A stretch of 64,000 bases of DNA, taken from assembly GCA_963646285.1 (NCBI GenBank), contig CAVIWF010000003.1, positions 33,040 to 97,039 on the forward strand, in the 5' to 3' direction. This document shows, piece by piece, positions 16,780-24,802 of this stretch (its first letter is position 1; each line of letters starts with the position of its first letter). The translations under genes and the position numbers were made by a program. This DNA comes from CAKUFA01 sp963646285. Lineage in GTDB: Bacteria; Bacillota; Clostridia; Christensenellales; Aristaeellaceae. Below the pieces are notes generated by a model. It worked only from the letters and a program-made list of their open reading frames with translations. It was not told the origin of the DNA and did not search any database.

Positions 16780-18756
16780 TTAGCCCTCCGGTACTTTCCA
16801 TATGGTCGCTTCGCTATTGCTGAACACCACCTCATACATGGCGTTCAGGGCATCCTCATCCACGGCATAGCTGCTCCGTTCATAGCTGCTGACGTAGATG
16901 TAGTCCACATCATACCTGGTAAGGATGTCCGTGTTGTTGCTGGGATCAAGATAGAAAAGGGCAATGTCGCTTTGCCGGTCGTACACATTAAAGCCGTGCC
17001 AGTACAGCCACAGGGTGCCGCCACCGCACAGCACGTTCCGCCCTGCAATGGCGCACACAGGATTCAGGTGCTGGGTGCCGGTAAGCACGGTGCAGTGCTC
17101 CTCTGTATGATCCCGAATGTACTCCCCGGCCTCCACCGCATCGGCAGAAAAAGCCTGATAGTCGCTGATGCACTCCCGCCACAATGTCAGCGTTGCAGAG
17201 AGGAAAATCACCACTGCACTGCATACGGCAATCACCGGCCTTGCCCGCAGGCCCTTCAGCCGCCGCCACACCTCCGCCATCCAGTCTGCAACGATCATGC
17301 AGCACAGCAGCCAGGCCAGGTACAGCAGCTTGTTGTTGTCATACTCGTTGGGCTGGAAACGAATCAGCTCCGCCGCCAGAATGATCGGCAATGCCCCAGC
17401 AAAGATTCGCCGCTTGTGGGGGTCTTTTTCAAACAGTGCCAGCACCAGCGCCAATACGGGCAGCCCGATATTCTTCACATAGAACCACAGGTAAAAGTCC
17501 CGCATACCGCTGCCGCCGGGATTGTTGACCCAGTTGAACTGAAAGGTCAGGAAGGTGTTGCCTGCCCCTTCCGCATCGGCTGACTGGAAGGTTTGAGTGA
17601 AGGTAAAGCAGATCAGCTGAGGCAGTGCCAGTGCGGCGGCAATCACCGCATACCGCAGATAGCGAATCAGCAGCTTCTTCCGTTCCCCATCATGCCAAAG
17701 GTCATACACCATCATGCCGAAAGAGCACAGCGCCAGTGCCAGGAAGGAGTGGGTATGAATCAGGGGCAGTGCTCCTGCCCACACGCCCAGCAGCACTTCA
17801 CTGCGAAGGTTCCCCTTGGGTTCCCGCTTTGCAGGGTCAAAGCACTGGTACAGCAGATAGAAGCAGGGAATCACCATGCACCAGCCCCCCAACAGGGTAC
17901 GCTGGGGAACCATCAGGTCTGCAATCACGTTGGACCAGCGAAGGTTGTTGGGATCCGGCTGATTGGTGGGTGTTTTATAATACCCGGTCAGGATGTTCTT
18001 CAGCCGAGCCAGTACCGTCAGGCTACCGTCCGCTTCGTACCCTGCCGCCTGATCGAAATCGTAAAGGAAACCCAATCCCCCGTTCAGAAAGAACAGCAGC
18101 GCAGCCAGCACCACGGTTTTCTGCCCCAGGGTCATGCTCCGTGCCAGGATCATCACGCCCATGAAGCACAGTGCCATCATCACCGATGCAGGGATCACCG
18201 TGGCAGCCTGCAAGCTCCATCCCATCAGGTAAAAGCTGGTGGACAGGCTATCCGCCAGAAAGGGATAGGACAGCCTGTGTCCCGGGAAAATGCTGTATTC
18301 CGGCGGGAAGGATGCATTCTTCAGGCTGGTAATAAAGCTCAGGTGCATGGGTAAATCCCCATAGGTGCTTTGACCTACATGCCAGCTTCCGTCCTCCGCC
18401 ACCCGCATTACATGGGTATATTGCAGATAGGCGCCCAGCACCGTCAGGGGCAGTGCCACCAGCAGCAGCTGCCGCAAAAGCCGGCTTTCCTGCTGATTCC
18501 ACGAGGCAGGCGTCCGCTTATCCCGCAGGAAATAGGCAGCAGCCGTAAGCACTGCCACCCCCCCCAGGGCCGCCCAGTGCGCCGCCATGGTAAAGCCCAG
18601 CCCAAAGGCGAAGAGAACCGGCAGCCACATCATTTCCAGCACGCCGAAGCACATGCCCAGCCACAGTCGAGTCAGGGGGCTTTGCCGGGGCAGGAGCCAG
18701 TGCACTGCCATCACGCCGCAGGCAAGAAAACACAGGAAGTAGGCCAAAGCTGCCAT
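16780..18756 (-). CDS. Polytopic GT-C-like membrane protein
   Basis: A 658-residue protein with about 14 hydrophobic segments followed by a soluble C-terminal region of about 130 residues. The first large loop holds DGSWHVGQSTYGDLPMHL and then HRLSYPFLADSLS; an acidic residue in the first loop plus LxH-type motifs is the layout of GT-C glycosyltransferases that use lipid-linked sugars. The C-terminal part (YIRDHTEEHCTVLTGTQHLN) resembles soluble tails of such enzymes. The start has GAGGTGA five bases upstream. It follows the three M42 genes by 33 bases. Assignment rests on topology and motif pattern. Confidence 0.6.
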   Translation of the reverse strand: MAALAYFLCFLACGVMAVHWLLPRQSPLTRLWLGMCFGVLEMMWLPVLFAFGLGFTMAAHWAALGGVAVLTAAAYFLRDKRTPASWNQQESRLLRQLLLVALPLTVLGAYLQYTHVMRVAEDGSWHVGQSTYGDLPMHLSFITSLKNASFPPEYSIFPGHRLSYPFLADSLSTSFYLMGWSLQAATVIPASVMMALCFMGVMILARSMTLGQKTVVLAALLFFLNGGLGFLYDFDQAAGYEADGSLTVLARLKNILTGYYKTPTNQPDPNNLRWSNVIADLMVPQRTLLGGWCMVIPCFYLLYQCFDPAKREPKGNLRSEVLLGVWAGALPLIHTHSFLALALCSFGMMVYDLWHDGERKKLLIRYLRYAVIAAALALPQLICFTFTQTFQSADAEGAGNTFLTFQFNWVNNPGGSGMRDFYLWFYVKNIGLPVLALVLALFEKDPHKRRIFAGALPIILAAELIRFQPNEYDNNKLLYLAWLLCCMIVADWMAEVWRRLKGLRARPVIAVCSAVVIFLSATLTLWRECISDYQAFSADAVEAGEYIRDHTEEHCTVLTGTQHLNPVCAIAGRNVLCGGGTLWLYWHGFNVYDRQSDIALFYLDPSNNTDILTRYDVDYIYVSSYERSSYAVDEDALNAMYEVVFSNSEATIWKVPEG

Positions 18757-18789
18757 GAAGTCACCTCGATTGCATTTGTGTCCGAGCCT

Positions 18790-19773
18790 TTATTGCAGGT
18801 ATGTAAGCAGCAGCTGAAGCCCTGCCTCCATATCCCGCAGGTCAATCACTTCGCAGGCCGAATGCACATACCGGCAGGGAATGGACAGGGTGCACACAGG
18901 AATGCCGCCCCGGCTGAGCTGCATGGCACTGGCGTCCGTAGCGCCGAAGGGCAGCACCTCCCGCTGGGTCTTTACCCCTGCCTTTTCACCGCACAGCAGC
19001 AGCTCATCCCGCAGCACGGGATTGGAAATGCTGCCCCGATCCATCACCTTCACCGCAATGCCGTCCCCCAGGCGGATGGAGGGAAGCTTGGTTTCAGGGG
19101 TGTCCCCATTGCCGGTTACATCCAGCGCAATGCCAATGTCCGGCTCCTTAGCGAAGGAAGCCGTTTGCGCGCCCCGGCATCCTACCTCCTCCTGCACGGA
19201 GAAAACAGCAATGATGGTGTCCTTGGTGTCCTTCAGGCTTTGCAGCAGCTTCACCAGCAGGGCACAGGCGCAGCGGTCGTCCATGGCCGGGGAAGCCACC
19301 TTGTGTGCACCCAGGCGTACCACGTCAGGCGCATACACCGCCATATCCCCCAGCTGCACCAGCTTCATGGCTTCTTCTTTGCTTTCAGCGCCGATGTCCA
19401 CAAACAGGTTTTTCATGGCGGGGGTATCCTTCACCGGCTCCAAAGCCAGAACACCCTCCACCCCGTTTTCAAATACCACATGCCGCACATTGCCGCAGCT
19501 TTCGGCACTCAGCCCGCCCACGTTGGTCACCCGCAGGAAGCCTTCCTTTTCATAGCCCGTGACCACAAATCCAATATGATCCATGTGGGCGCTGAGCATA
19601 ATCTTCCGAGGGTTCTCCCCCTTACCATACTTGGTGGCAATCAGGTTGCCCATGGCATCGGTTTCCAGTGCATCGACCCAGCCTTCGATTTCAGCCTGAA
19701 TCGCTTTGGCCACCATGGTTTCACGGCCGGAAGGACCGATGGGTGCCAGAATCTTCTTCAATAATTCGTACAT
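18790..19773 (-). CDS. M42 family metallo-aminopeptidase (copy 1)
   Basis: A 327-residue M42 glutamyl/leucyl aminopeptidase-type enzyme, which forms large tetrahedral dodecamers that trim peptides in the cytoplasm. Dinuclear metal ligands and catalytic residues are all present: H63 and D65 (AHMDH), D165 (AMDDR), E195 as general base and E196 as ligand (QEEVG), D218 and H304 (YVHS). The start is the ATG after AAAGGAGAA; an upstream in-frame ATG lies before this site. It is third in a run of three M42 genes and 27 bases behind the second. Confidence 0.92.
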   Translation of the reverse strand: MYELLKKILAPIGPSGRETMVAKAIQAEIEGWVDALETDAMGNLIATKYGKGENPRKIMLSAHMDHIGFVVTGYEKEGFLRVTNVGGLSAESCGNVRHVVFENGVEGVLALEPVKDTPAMKNLFVDIGAESKEEAMKLVQLGDMAVYAPDVVRLGAHKVASPAMDDRCACALLVKLLQSLKDTKDTIIAVFSVQEEVGCRGAQTASFAKEPDIGIALDVTGNGDTPETKLPSIRLGDGIAVKVMDRGSISNPVLRDELLLCGEKAGVKTQREVLPFGATDASAMQLSRGGIPVCTLSIPCRYVHSACEVIDLRDMEAGLQLLLTYLQ

Positions 19774-19800
19774 GGCAGGTTCTCCTTTAATCATCAAGCA

Positions 19801-20808
19801 TTAAAGCTGCATCAGGAATGTTTCGGTCAGGGCAAGCTGTGCGTCCACGTCACTGAGCTTTACCACAGCGGAAGGGCTGTGCATATACCGGCAGGGAACA
19901 GACAGCACCAAGGTAGGGATGCCTTCCCGTGCCCGCTGGACAGCGCCGCTCTCATTGCTGCCAGCGGCAGACTGCCTCACCTGACAAGAAATTTGTCCCG
20001 CTTCCGCTGCCTGCAATGCCTGTTTGAACAGCTTCCGATCCCCAATGGATGCCTGATCCATAAAGGAGACCACGACGCCTTCTCCCATCTTGCAGCACTT
20101 TTCCACGTCCTCAGTCATGCCCAGGTCATTGGGCTCTGTGCCGTCCAGCACCAAACCGATGGCCGGTGCTGCAGCAAAGGAAGCCCCCTTAGCCCCCCGG
20201 TATCCTACTTCCTTCTGGGAGGTGAACACCGCCATCAGATCGTTGGTATAGTTTTTTCCCAGCAATCGAAGCAGGTTCCATACGCCGGTTCGGCTGTCCA
20301 GTGCCTTGCCGCAGGCTCTGTCCTCCCCGAAGGATACATAGGGGGCATCAAAGGCAATGTAGGTGCCCAGGGGTGCTTTCTTTTCCGCTTCTTCCTTTTT
20401 CTTCGCCCCAATGTCCACATAAATTTCCCTGTAGCTCAGCACCCGCTTCCGATCCTCTGCCGTTTGCAGGTGGATGGCAATGGCACCGATGATGCCGGGC
20501 AGCAGTTCATCCCCTACCAGCACCCGCTTGGAGATGATCATTCGAGGGTCTACGTTGCCCACCGGAGCAATGCGAAGGAATCCTTCCTCCGTGTGGCCGT
20601 TGACGATCAGTCCCACTTCATCCATGTGGGTGGTGACCATGATGCGCTTCGGCTGCAGGCCGGTGCCCTTCTTTTCCGCCACCACATTTCCCATGCGATC
20701 CATGGTTACCTTGGCACCGCAATGGGAAAGCGCTGCCAAGAGGGTGCGCCGCATCTGCTGTTCATGTCCGCTTACAGCGTTTAACTCCGTCAGCTGCTTC
20801 AGATCCAT
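19801..20808 (-). CDS. M42 family protein lacking the catalytic glutamate (copy 2)
   Basis: A 335-residue M42 homologue. Metal ligands are kept: H61 and D63 (HMDEVG), D171 (ALDSRTG), E200, D222 and H310 (YMHS). The motif that reads QEEVG in active enzymes reads QKEVG here (Q198-K199-E200; codons CAG AAG GAA), so the general-base glutamate is replaced by lysine while the metal-binding glutamate remains. It would be expected to fold and bind metal but hydrolyse poorly by the normal route. Its start (GGGAGGA, six bases) overlaps the end of copy 3 by ten bases, so the two are translationally coupled. It may be a regulatory or structural subunit of a mixed oligomer (inference). Confidence 0.88.
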   Translation of the reverse strand: MDLKQLTELNAVSGHEQQMRRTLLAALSHCGAKVTMDRMGNVVAEKKGTGLQPKRIMVTTHMDEVGLIVNGHTEEGFLRIAPVGNVDPRMIISKRVLVGDELLPGIIGAIAIHLQTAEDRKRVLSYREIYVDIGAKKKEEAEKKAPLGTYIAFDAPYVSFGEDRACGKALDSRTGVWNLLRLLGKNYTNDLMAVFTSQKEVGYRGAKGASFAAAPAIGLVLDGTEPNDLGMTEDVEKCCKMGEGVVVSFMDQASIGDRKLFKQALQAAEAGQISCQVRQSAAGSNESGAVQRAREGIPTLVLSVPCRYMHSPSAVVKLSDVDAQLALTETFLMQL

Positions 20809-21836
20809 AGGTCATCCTCCCATCCTGCATCCAGTTCACTGAGGAAGTGGGCAATCAACCGGCTGCACTCATTCAAGGCGTTCAGGTCGATGGTTTCCAC
20901 AGTGGTGTGCATGTATTTCAGGGGCAGGGACAGCAGCACCGTAGGAATGCCTGCCCGGGTGAAGCCCACCTCGTCTGCATCCGTGCCGGTGTCCCATTCG
21001 TTGACGCACTTCTGCAGGGTCACATGATGCTCCTCAGCGCAGTCCAGCAAACGCTTCAGCAGCTTAGGCTGAATATAAGGGCCGATGGAAACCACAGGGC
21101 TGTCCACAGAAGCTGTCACCGACGAGGGACAACCGGGGGTAGCCGCATGATCCACGTCCAAGGCCACTGCCAAATCGGGATCCAGGGCAAAAGCAGCCGT
21201 CATGGCGCCACGGGAACCTACTTCCTCTTGAGTGGAGCCCACAAAGTACACATCCGCATTGCACTGCATACGGTGAAGCCGCCGTGCCGCCCCCAGCAGA
21301 ATGGTCACGCAGGCACGGTCGTCCATGGTTTTGGAGGCAAACTGGTCATTCAAAAGGGCGGTAGCAGGCGTGTTGAAGGTTACCAGGTCGCCAACCCGAA
21401 CCAGTTCCTTTACCTTTTCTGCCGGTAAGCCCACATCCACAAAGAGCTCTTCCCGTGCGTAATTGCTCTTTCGCTCCTTGGCATTCATCAGGTGCGGCGG
21501 CAGGCCGCCGATGGTGCCGAAAAGCTTTTCCCTGCCGTGAACCCACACCCGGCAGGCAGGCAAAATGCGAGGGTCTACGCCCCCTACCTGCCCCAGACGA
21601 ATGCTGCCATCTTCTTCGACGGCGGAAACCATCAGGCCGATTTCATCCATGTGAGCGCAAAGCATCACCTTGGGGTCTGTTCCTTTTTTATGAGCAATCA
21701 TGTTGAACATCGGGTCGATGCTCACTTCATCCACATAAGGACGAAATTGTTCGGCAAAGTATGCAGCAACCTGTGCTTCCTGACCGCTTGGGCCCACCAG
21801 TGCCGCCGCCTCTGTCAGGATCTTCTGCACGTCCAT
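20799..21836 (-). CDS. M42 family metallo-aminopeptidase (copy 3, first in operon)
   Basis: A 345-residue M42 enzyme with the full active site: H62 and D64 (AHMDEIG), D172 (TMDDR), E204-E205 (QEEVG), D227 and H310 (YMHT). It is the promoter-proximal gene of the minus-strand block; AAAGGAGGCAACGAT precedes the ATG. Divergence from copies 1 and 2 is large, so this is old paralogy, not recent duplication. Peptides taken up or produced by proteolysis are the likely substrates. Confidence 0.92.
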   Translation of the reverse strand: MDVQKILTEAAALVGPSGQEAQVAAYFAEQFRPYVDEVSIDPMFNMIAHKKGTDPKVMLCAHMDEIGLMVSAVEEDGSIRLGQVGGVDPRILPACRVWVHGREKLFGTIGGLPPHLMNAKERKSNYAREELFVDVGLPAEKVKELVRVGDLVTFNTPATALLNDQFASKTMDDRACVTILLGAARRLHRMQCNADVYFVGSTQEEVGSRGAMTAAFALDPDLAVALDVDHAATPGCPSSVTASVDSPVVSIGPYIQPKLLKRLLDCAEEHHVTLQKCVNEWDTGTDADEVGFTRAGIPTVLLSLPLKYMHTTVETIDLNALNECSRLIAHFLSELDAGWEDDLWI

Positions 21837-21868
21837 ATCGTTGCCTCCTTTGATTCATTTCACGCTAA

Positions 21869-21897
21869 ATTATAGCATATTCAAGGCTGTGGGGCAA
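21869..21897 (-). promoter_or_regulatory. Promoter of the M42-to-rarA block
   Basis: On the minus strand, TTGCCC (21892-21897), a 17-base spacer and TATAAT (21869-21874), with TG one base before the -10. It is the only clear promoter seen before the block that runs to rarA. Confidence 0.7.
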
Positions 21898-22023
21898 CGT
21901 TCCCGAAAGCAGATTCGGCAAGCCTTTTCGGTGCTTGCTGCCGATTCCGTACATTGTTTTTCTTTCCATGAAAATCGCTCGGCGTTTACAATGCCATTGC
22001 TCTTTTGTTTGATTTGTTCCCCT

Positions 22024-22224
22024 TGTGGAGAATGGAAACGACTTCTCCACAGTTTTTCCACTTTTCTTTCCTTTAGCCGGAATGCTTTTCGACCGGTTTT
22101 TCCATGACAAGTTGTCCGTTCCATCAGTTTTCCACAGATTTGATGGCATTTTTCGCCTCTCATGGGGAACGAATCGTGAAGTTTCCCACAGTTTCCACAA
22201 GTTTTCCACAGGTTCTGTGGAAAT
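22024..22224. other. Cluster of DnaA-box-like 9-mers in a non-coding gap
   Basis: The gap 21837-22281 (445 bases) is AT-richer than its surroundings. It contains TTTTCCACA at 22128 and 22202 (both fit TTWTNCACA), TTCTCCACA at 22043, the same reversed at 22024-22032, and near matches TTTTCCACT (22054), TTTCCCACA (22182), GTTTCCACA (22191) and, reversed, ATTTCCACA (22216-22224). That is eight sites in about 200 bases, in both orientations. Short open frames across it have no ribosome binding site. It could be a DnaA titration site, a regulatory cluster or an origin element. No dnaA or dnaN is nearby. Confidence 0.55.
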
Positions 22225-22281
22225 ATGCCGTTCGGCTTTGGCAAATGAAAAAGCCGCCCGATTTTTCGAGCAGCCTGATGG

Positions 22282-23106
22282 TTATTCCACGCCGATTCTG
22301 GTGCAGGGCACCCGGCCATTGACCAAATCAGAAATCCGATACCGGCCATGACCAATAATCACCGTTGTTCCCCCTCGCACGGATTCCAGTGCATAGGCCA
22401 GCTTTGCTTTAGCCCCATTCGCCCCTGCACGGCTGGCACCCACACAATGGGTTTGAAGCTCACGGACCTTCTGTTCCACTTCCTCCACTGATTTTCCCAG
22501 CACTTCCCGCACCAGGGTGGAAGGATCCTTAGGATCCTGATAAATCCCCTCGGCGGAGGTCATCAGCACCAGGGTCTTGGCATGCACAAGAGAGGCGATC
22601 ACGGCAGCAGTTTCATCATTGTCCACACATTCATGGACATTCTCCCCCTGACTGCGCCGAGCTGCCAGTTCCAGCTTGCGGTTTTCCTCATCGCTTACCG
22701 GGTCATTGTAGTTGACAATGGGGATAGTCTTCTGCTGTGCCGCCCGAATCAGCAACCGCCGAATGTGTTCCCTTTTTTCCGGATCGTTAAAGTGAGTATG
22801 CTCCACCAGCAGCTGACGAACGCCGTATTCCGGGGCGATGAACTGCCGATAGTTTTGCATGAGGATGCTTTGCCCCTGGGCAGCATAGTCCGTCTTATCC
22901 TGCTCCGGATCGCCGCACAATTCGCAGCCCGTCCGCTTGATATAGTCCAGCCGGCCGATTTCCGTTGCGCCGCTGGTCACCCAAATCATGCCCGGGCGAA
23001 GCTCCGCCCCCAAGCGTGAAAAAATATTGTAATCAATGTCCTGATCCTCTTTGCGAATCAGCGCCATCGAGCCAATCTTACCAACCAGTTCAAACTGATA
23101 GTCCAT
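22282..23106 (-). CDS. Amino acid kinase family protein (glutamate 5-kinase-like)
   Basis: A 274-residue kinase of the AAK fold, closest in pattern to glutamate 5-kinase: an N-terminal glycine loop (FELVGKIGSMALIRK), WVTSGATEIGRL, IPIVNYNDPVSDEE, then CVDNDETAAVIASL with VLMTSAEGIYQDPKDP, and the Lys-containing GANGAKAKLAYALES near the end. The usual C-terminal PUA domain is absent. The N-terminal loop differs from true ProB (GSSS), and no proA is nearby, so proline synthesis is not certain. The ATG at 23106 follows AAGGGG at eight bases; a GTG three codons earlier is too close to that site. Confidence 0.75.
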   Translation of the reverse strand: MDYQFELVGKIGSMALIRKEDQDIDYNIFSRLGAELRPGMIWVTSGATEIGRLDYIKRTGCELCGDPEQDKTDYAAQGQSILMQNYRQFIAPEYGVRQLLVEHTHFNDPEKREHIRRLLIRAAQQKTIPIVNYNDPVSDEENRKLELAARRSQGENVHECVDNDETAAVIASLVHAKTLVLMTSAEGIYQDPKDPSTLVREVLGKSVEEVEQKVRELQTHCVGASRAGANGAKAKLAYALESVRGGTTVIIGHGRYRISDLVNGRVPCTRIGVE

Positions 23107-23155
23107 GACAAGCACCCCTTCACCCTTTGCGCTTTGTGCCTACCTGCTGACGACC

Positions 23156-23164
23156 ATTATAGCA
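23156..23164 (-). promoter_or_regulatory. Extended -10 promoter of the amino acid kinase gene
   Basis: TGCTATAAT reads on the minus strand (TG-n-TATAAT), 50 bases before the ATG; the -35 is not recognisable. Confidence 0.5.
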
Positions 23165-23232
23165 TACTTTTTCTTCCGCTGCTGTACTTTTTGCGCTTCT
23201 TCCACTGCACATGCTGCAAGCAAACAGAAAAG

Positions 23233-23262
23233 TTGCATTTGCGTCTATGACCCACCTATGAT
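23233..23262 (+). promoter_or_regulatory. Promoter of the DUF975 gene
   Basis: TTGCAT (23233-23238), an 18-base spacer and TATGAT (23257-23262), 34 bases before the start codon. Confidence 0.5.
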
Positions 23263-23296
23263 AAAATAAACCCATCCTATGGAAGGAGCATCCTTT

Positions 23297-24199
23297 ATGC
23301 TGAACTTTGAATTTCGTGTACGAGCCAGAAAGGCATTGCAAAACCATTGGCAGGTGGCATTGCTCATTGGGTTGATTGCTGCCCTGCCGGAGCTGATCAG
23401 TCAATTGGTCAGTGCACTGACCGGCGGCAGTGTCGTTCAGCGGCTCACCGTTTTGGCGGAAAACGATATGGCCATTCTTTATTCCAACGAACAGCTTGCC
23501 AGCGAGCTGCAGTCCATCCTCAAGGACCAAGGCTTTCAATGGTCTGCCATCCTGCGGGTGGTCAGCTGGCTCATCGCCCCGGCACTGTCCCTGGGCATGA
23601 CGGCTTATCTTCTGGGTCTGCTCCGCATGCAGGCCGGGCAGGTGTCCTCTGTTTTCTCCCGGATGAAAATCTGGTACAAGAGCATTGGCCTGCATATCAT
23701 GACCTCCCTGAAGGCATTCCTCTGGGCACTGCCCGGCATTGCCTTTACCATCGCTGCCACGATCCTTCTGGCCTACAATATCGGCAGCAAAGATTTGTAC
23801 AGTCTGGCTTCCTGGGTCAATTTCCTTGCCTGTGCGGGCACCCTGGCTGCCATCATTCCCATGGTGATGGCACTGCTCCGCTATGCCATGGCTTCCATGG
23901 TACTGGCAGATGAGCCCTCCACCGGCGTCATGCAGGCCATTCGCCGCAGCAAAGAGATGATGAAGCACCAGAAGGGCAACTACTTCCTGCTGATGCTCTC
24001 CTTTGTGGGCTGGTACCTGCTGCTTGTGCTGCTGGAAACCCTGCTGGTAACCATGGTAGGCTATGTGCTGGCCTCCACCATCTACATGGTGCTGAGTCTG
24101 GCGCTGAACATCTACATCAGCACCACCGCCTGCGCCTTCTACCTGAATGCCAAGGGCGAGACCCCGGTGATCGTGCTGCAGAACAACACCTCCATCTAA
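23297..24199 (+). CDS. DUF975 family integral membrane protein
   Basis: A 300-residue membrane protein with about six hydrophobic segments. The DUF975 signature is clear: it opens NFEFRVRARKALQNHW, and near 205-240 has LLRYAMASMVLADEPSTG, AIRRSKEMMKHQKGNYF and LSFVGW. The ATG follows GGAAGGAG; an in-frame ATG six codons earlier precedes that site. It is alone on the plus strand, diverging from the kinase gene. The family function is unknown; members are often near envelope or transport genes. Confidence 0.85.
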   Translation: MLNFEFRVRARKALQNHWQVALLIGLIAALPELISQLVSALTGGSVVQRLTVLAENDMAILYSNEQLASELQSILKDQGFQWSAILRVVSWLIAPALSLGMTAYLLGLLRMQAGQVSSVFSRMKIWYKSIGLHIMTSLKAFLWALPGIAFTIAATILLAYNIGSKDLYSLASWVNFLACAGTLAAIIPMVMALLRYAMASMVLADEPSTGVMQAIRRSKEMMKHQKGNYFLLMLSFVGWYLLLVLLETLLVTMVGYVLASTIYMVLSLALNIYISTTACAFYLNAKGETPVIVLQNNTSI

Positions 24200-24221
24200 G
24201 CCATTCTCTCCTGTCCCCTCC

Positions 24222-24250
24222 TTGACATCCTTTCCTGCCGGTTTTATAAT
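24222..24250 (+). promoter_or_regulatory. Perfect consensus promoter for the HMA-domain gene
   Basis: TTGACA (24222-24227), a 17-base spacer and TATAAT (24245-24250). All hexamer bases match consensus. Transcription should start near 24257. Confidence 0.8.
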
Positions 24251-24255
24251 GGTGC

Positions 24256-24306
24256 TGCCGCAGTTAGATGCATTAAACCGCAAGCAGTCTGCTGGCCACT
24301 GCGGCA
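24256..24306 (+). promoter_or_regulatory. Folded leader before the HMA-domain gene
   Basis: TGCCGCAGT (24256-24264) and ACTGCGGCA (24298-24306) are perfect 9-base inverted repeats enclosing 33 bases that contain a smaller AGCAG/CTGCT pair. The left arm begins at the predicted transcript start and the right arm ends four bases before the AAAGGA site. The transcript would be closed at its 5' end, which may stabilise it or control translation. Confidence 0.55.
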
Positions 24307-24324
24307 ATGAAAGGATGGATTCCC

Positions 24325-24588
24325 ATGATGAAAATCACGGTCAAGGTAGATGGTATGATGTGCGGCATGTGCGAAAGCCACATTAACGATGCGGTCCGCC
24401 GTGCCTTCCCCGAAATTAAGAAAGTCTCTTCTTCCCGCAGCAAGGGGGAAACGGTGATCCTGACGGAAACTGACCTGGCTGATGAAAAGCTGCAAAAGGT
24501 CATCGGGGACACCGGCTACAAGGTAGGACCCATCACCCGGGGCGAAGAGGAAGCCAAGAAGGGGTTCTTCAGCTTCCTGCACAAGTAA
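24325..24588 (+). CDS. Small heavy-metal-associated (HMA) domain protein
   Basis: An 87-residue protein with a ferredoxin-like HMA fold. The metal-binding loop is GMMCGMC with Cys13 and Cys16, followed by the usual helix, VSSSRSKGETVIL strand and KVIGDTGYKVG strand. A Lys/Phe-rich tail (KKGFFSFLHK) follows. Such proteins bind Cu(I) or similar soft metals and act as chaperones to P-type ATPases, but no copA or csoR is adjacent. ATG at 24325 follows AAAGGA; the next codon is also ATG. A strong promoter and terminator make it a one-gene unit. Confidence 0.85.
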   Translation: MMKITVKVDGMMCGMCESHINDAVRRAFPEIKKVSSSRSKGETVILTETDLADEKLQKVIGDTGYKVGPITRGEEEAKKGFFSFLHK

Positions 24589-24603
24589 AGATGCACATGA
24601 AAG

Positions 24604-24643
24604 AGGACGAAGCAGGGCGGATGCTGCCCCTTCGTCCTTTTTT
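24604..24643 (+). terminator. Terminator of the HMA-domain gene
   Basis: AGGACGAAG (24604-24612) pairs with CTTCGTCCT (24630-24638) and is followed by a T-run. Confidence 0.85.
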
Positions 24644-24664
24644 GTTGTCCAAATCCGCGCCGTC

Positions 24665-24701
24665 CCCCTTTTGCAAAGTTGACACGGACCCCTTTTGCAA
24701 A
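24665..24701 (+). repeat. Two direct repeats before the helicase promoter
   Basis: CCCCTTTTGCAAA occurs at 24665-24677 and again at 24689-24701, exactly 24 bases apart, ending five bases before the -35 of the helicase gene. The spacing and position suit a regulator binding in tandem. Confidence 0.6.
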
Positions 24702-24705
24702 ATGG

Positions 24706-24734
24706 TTGCGGAAAAAAGTTTGATATGGTAAAAT
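24706..24734 (+). promoter_or_regulatory. Promoter of the DEAD-box helicase gene
   Basis: TTGCGG (24706-24711), a 17-base spacer and TAAAAT (24729-24734); the leader to the ATG is about 60 bases. Confidence 0.6.
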
Positions 24735-24802
24735 TGGAAGGTCATTTTGCCTTGCGTCCCAAGAGCGAAATGATGTGAATATGAGAGAAATGAAGGAACA
24801 CC

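Noticed and set aside
22024..22224. Calling the DnaA-box cluster the replication origin
   Set aside because: No dnaA, dnaN, recF or gyrB is near and whole-genome skew cannot be seen; kept only as a candidate site.
21865..22355. Minus-strand open frames across the DnaA-box gap
   Set aside because: No start site, and their Trp/Lys/Phe-rich composition is that of translated repeats and promoter sequence.
24679..24684. TTGACA between the two direct repeats as a promoter
   Set aside because: The sequence 17 bases later (ATGGTT) is not a -10; the promoter at 24706-24734 is better.
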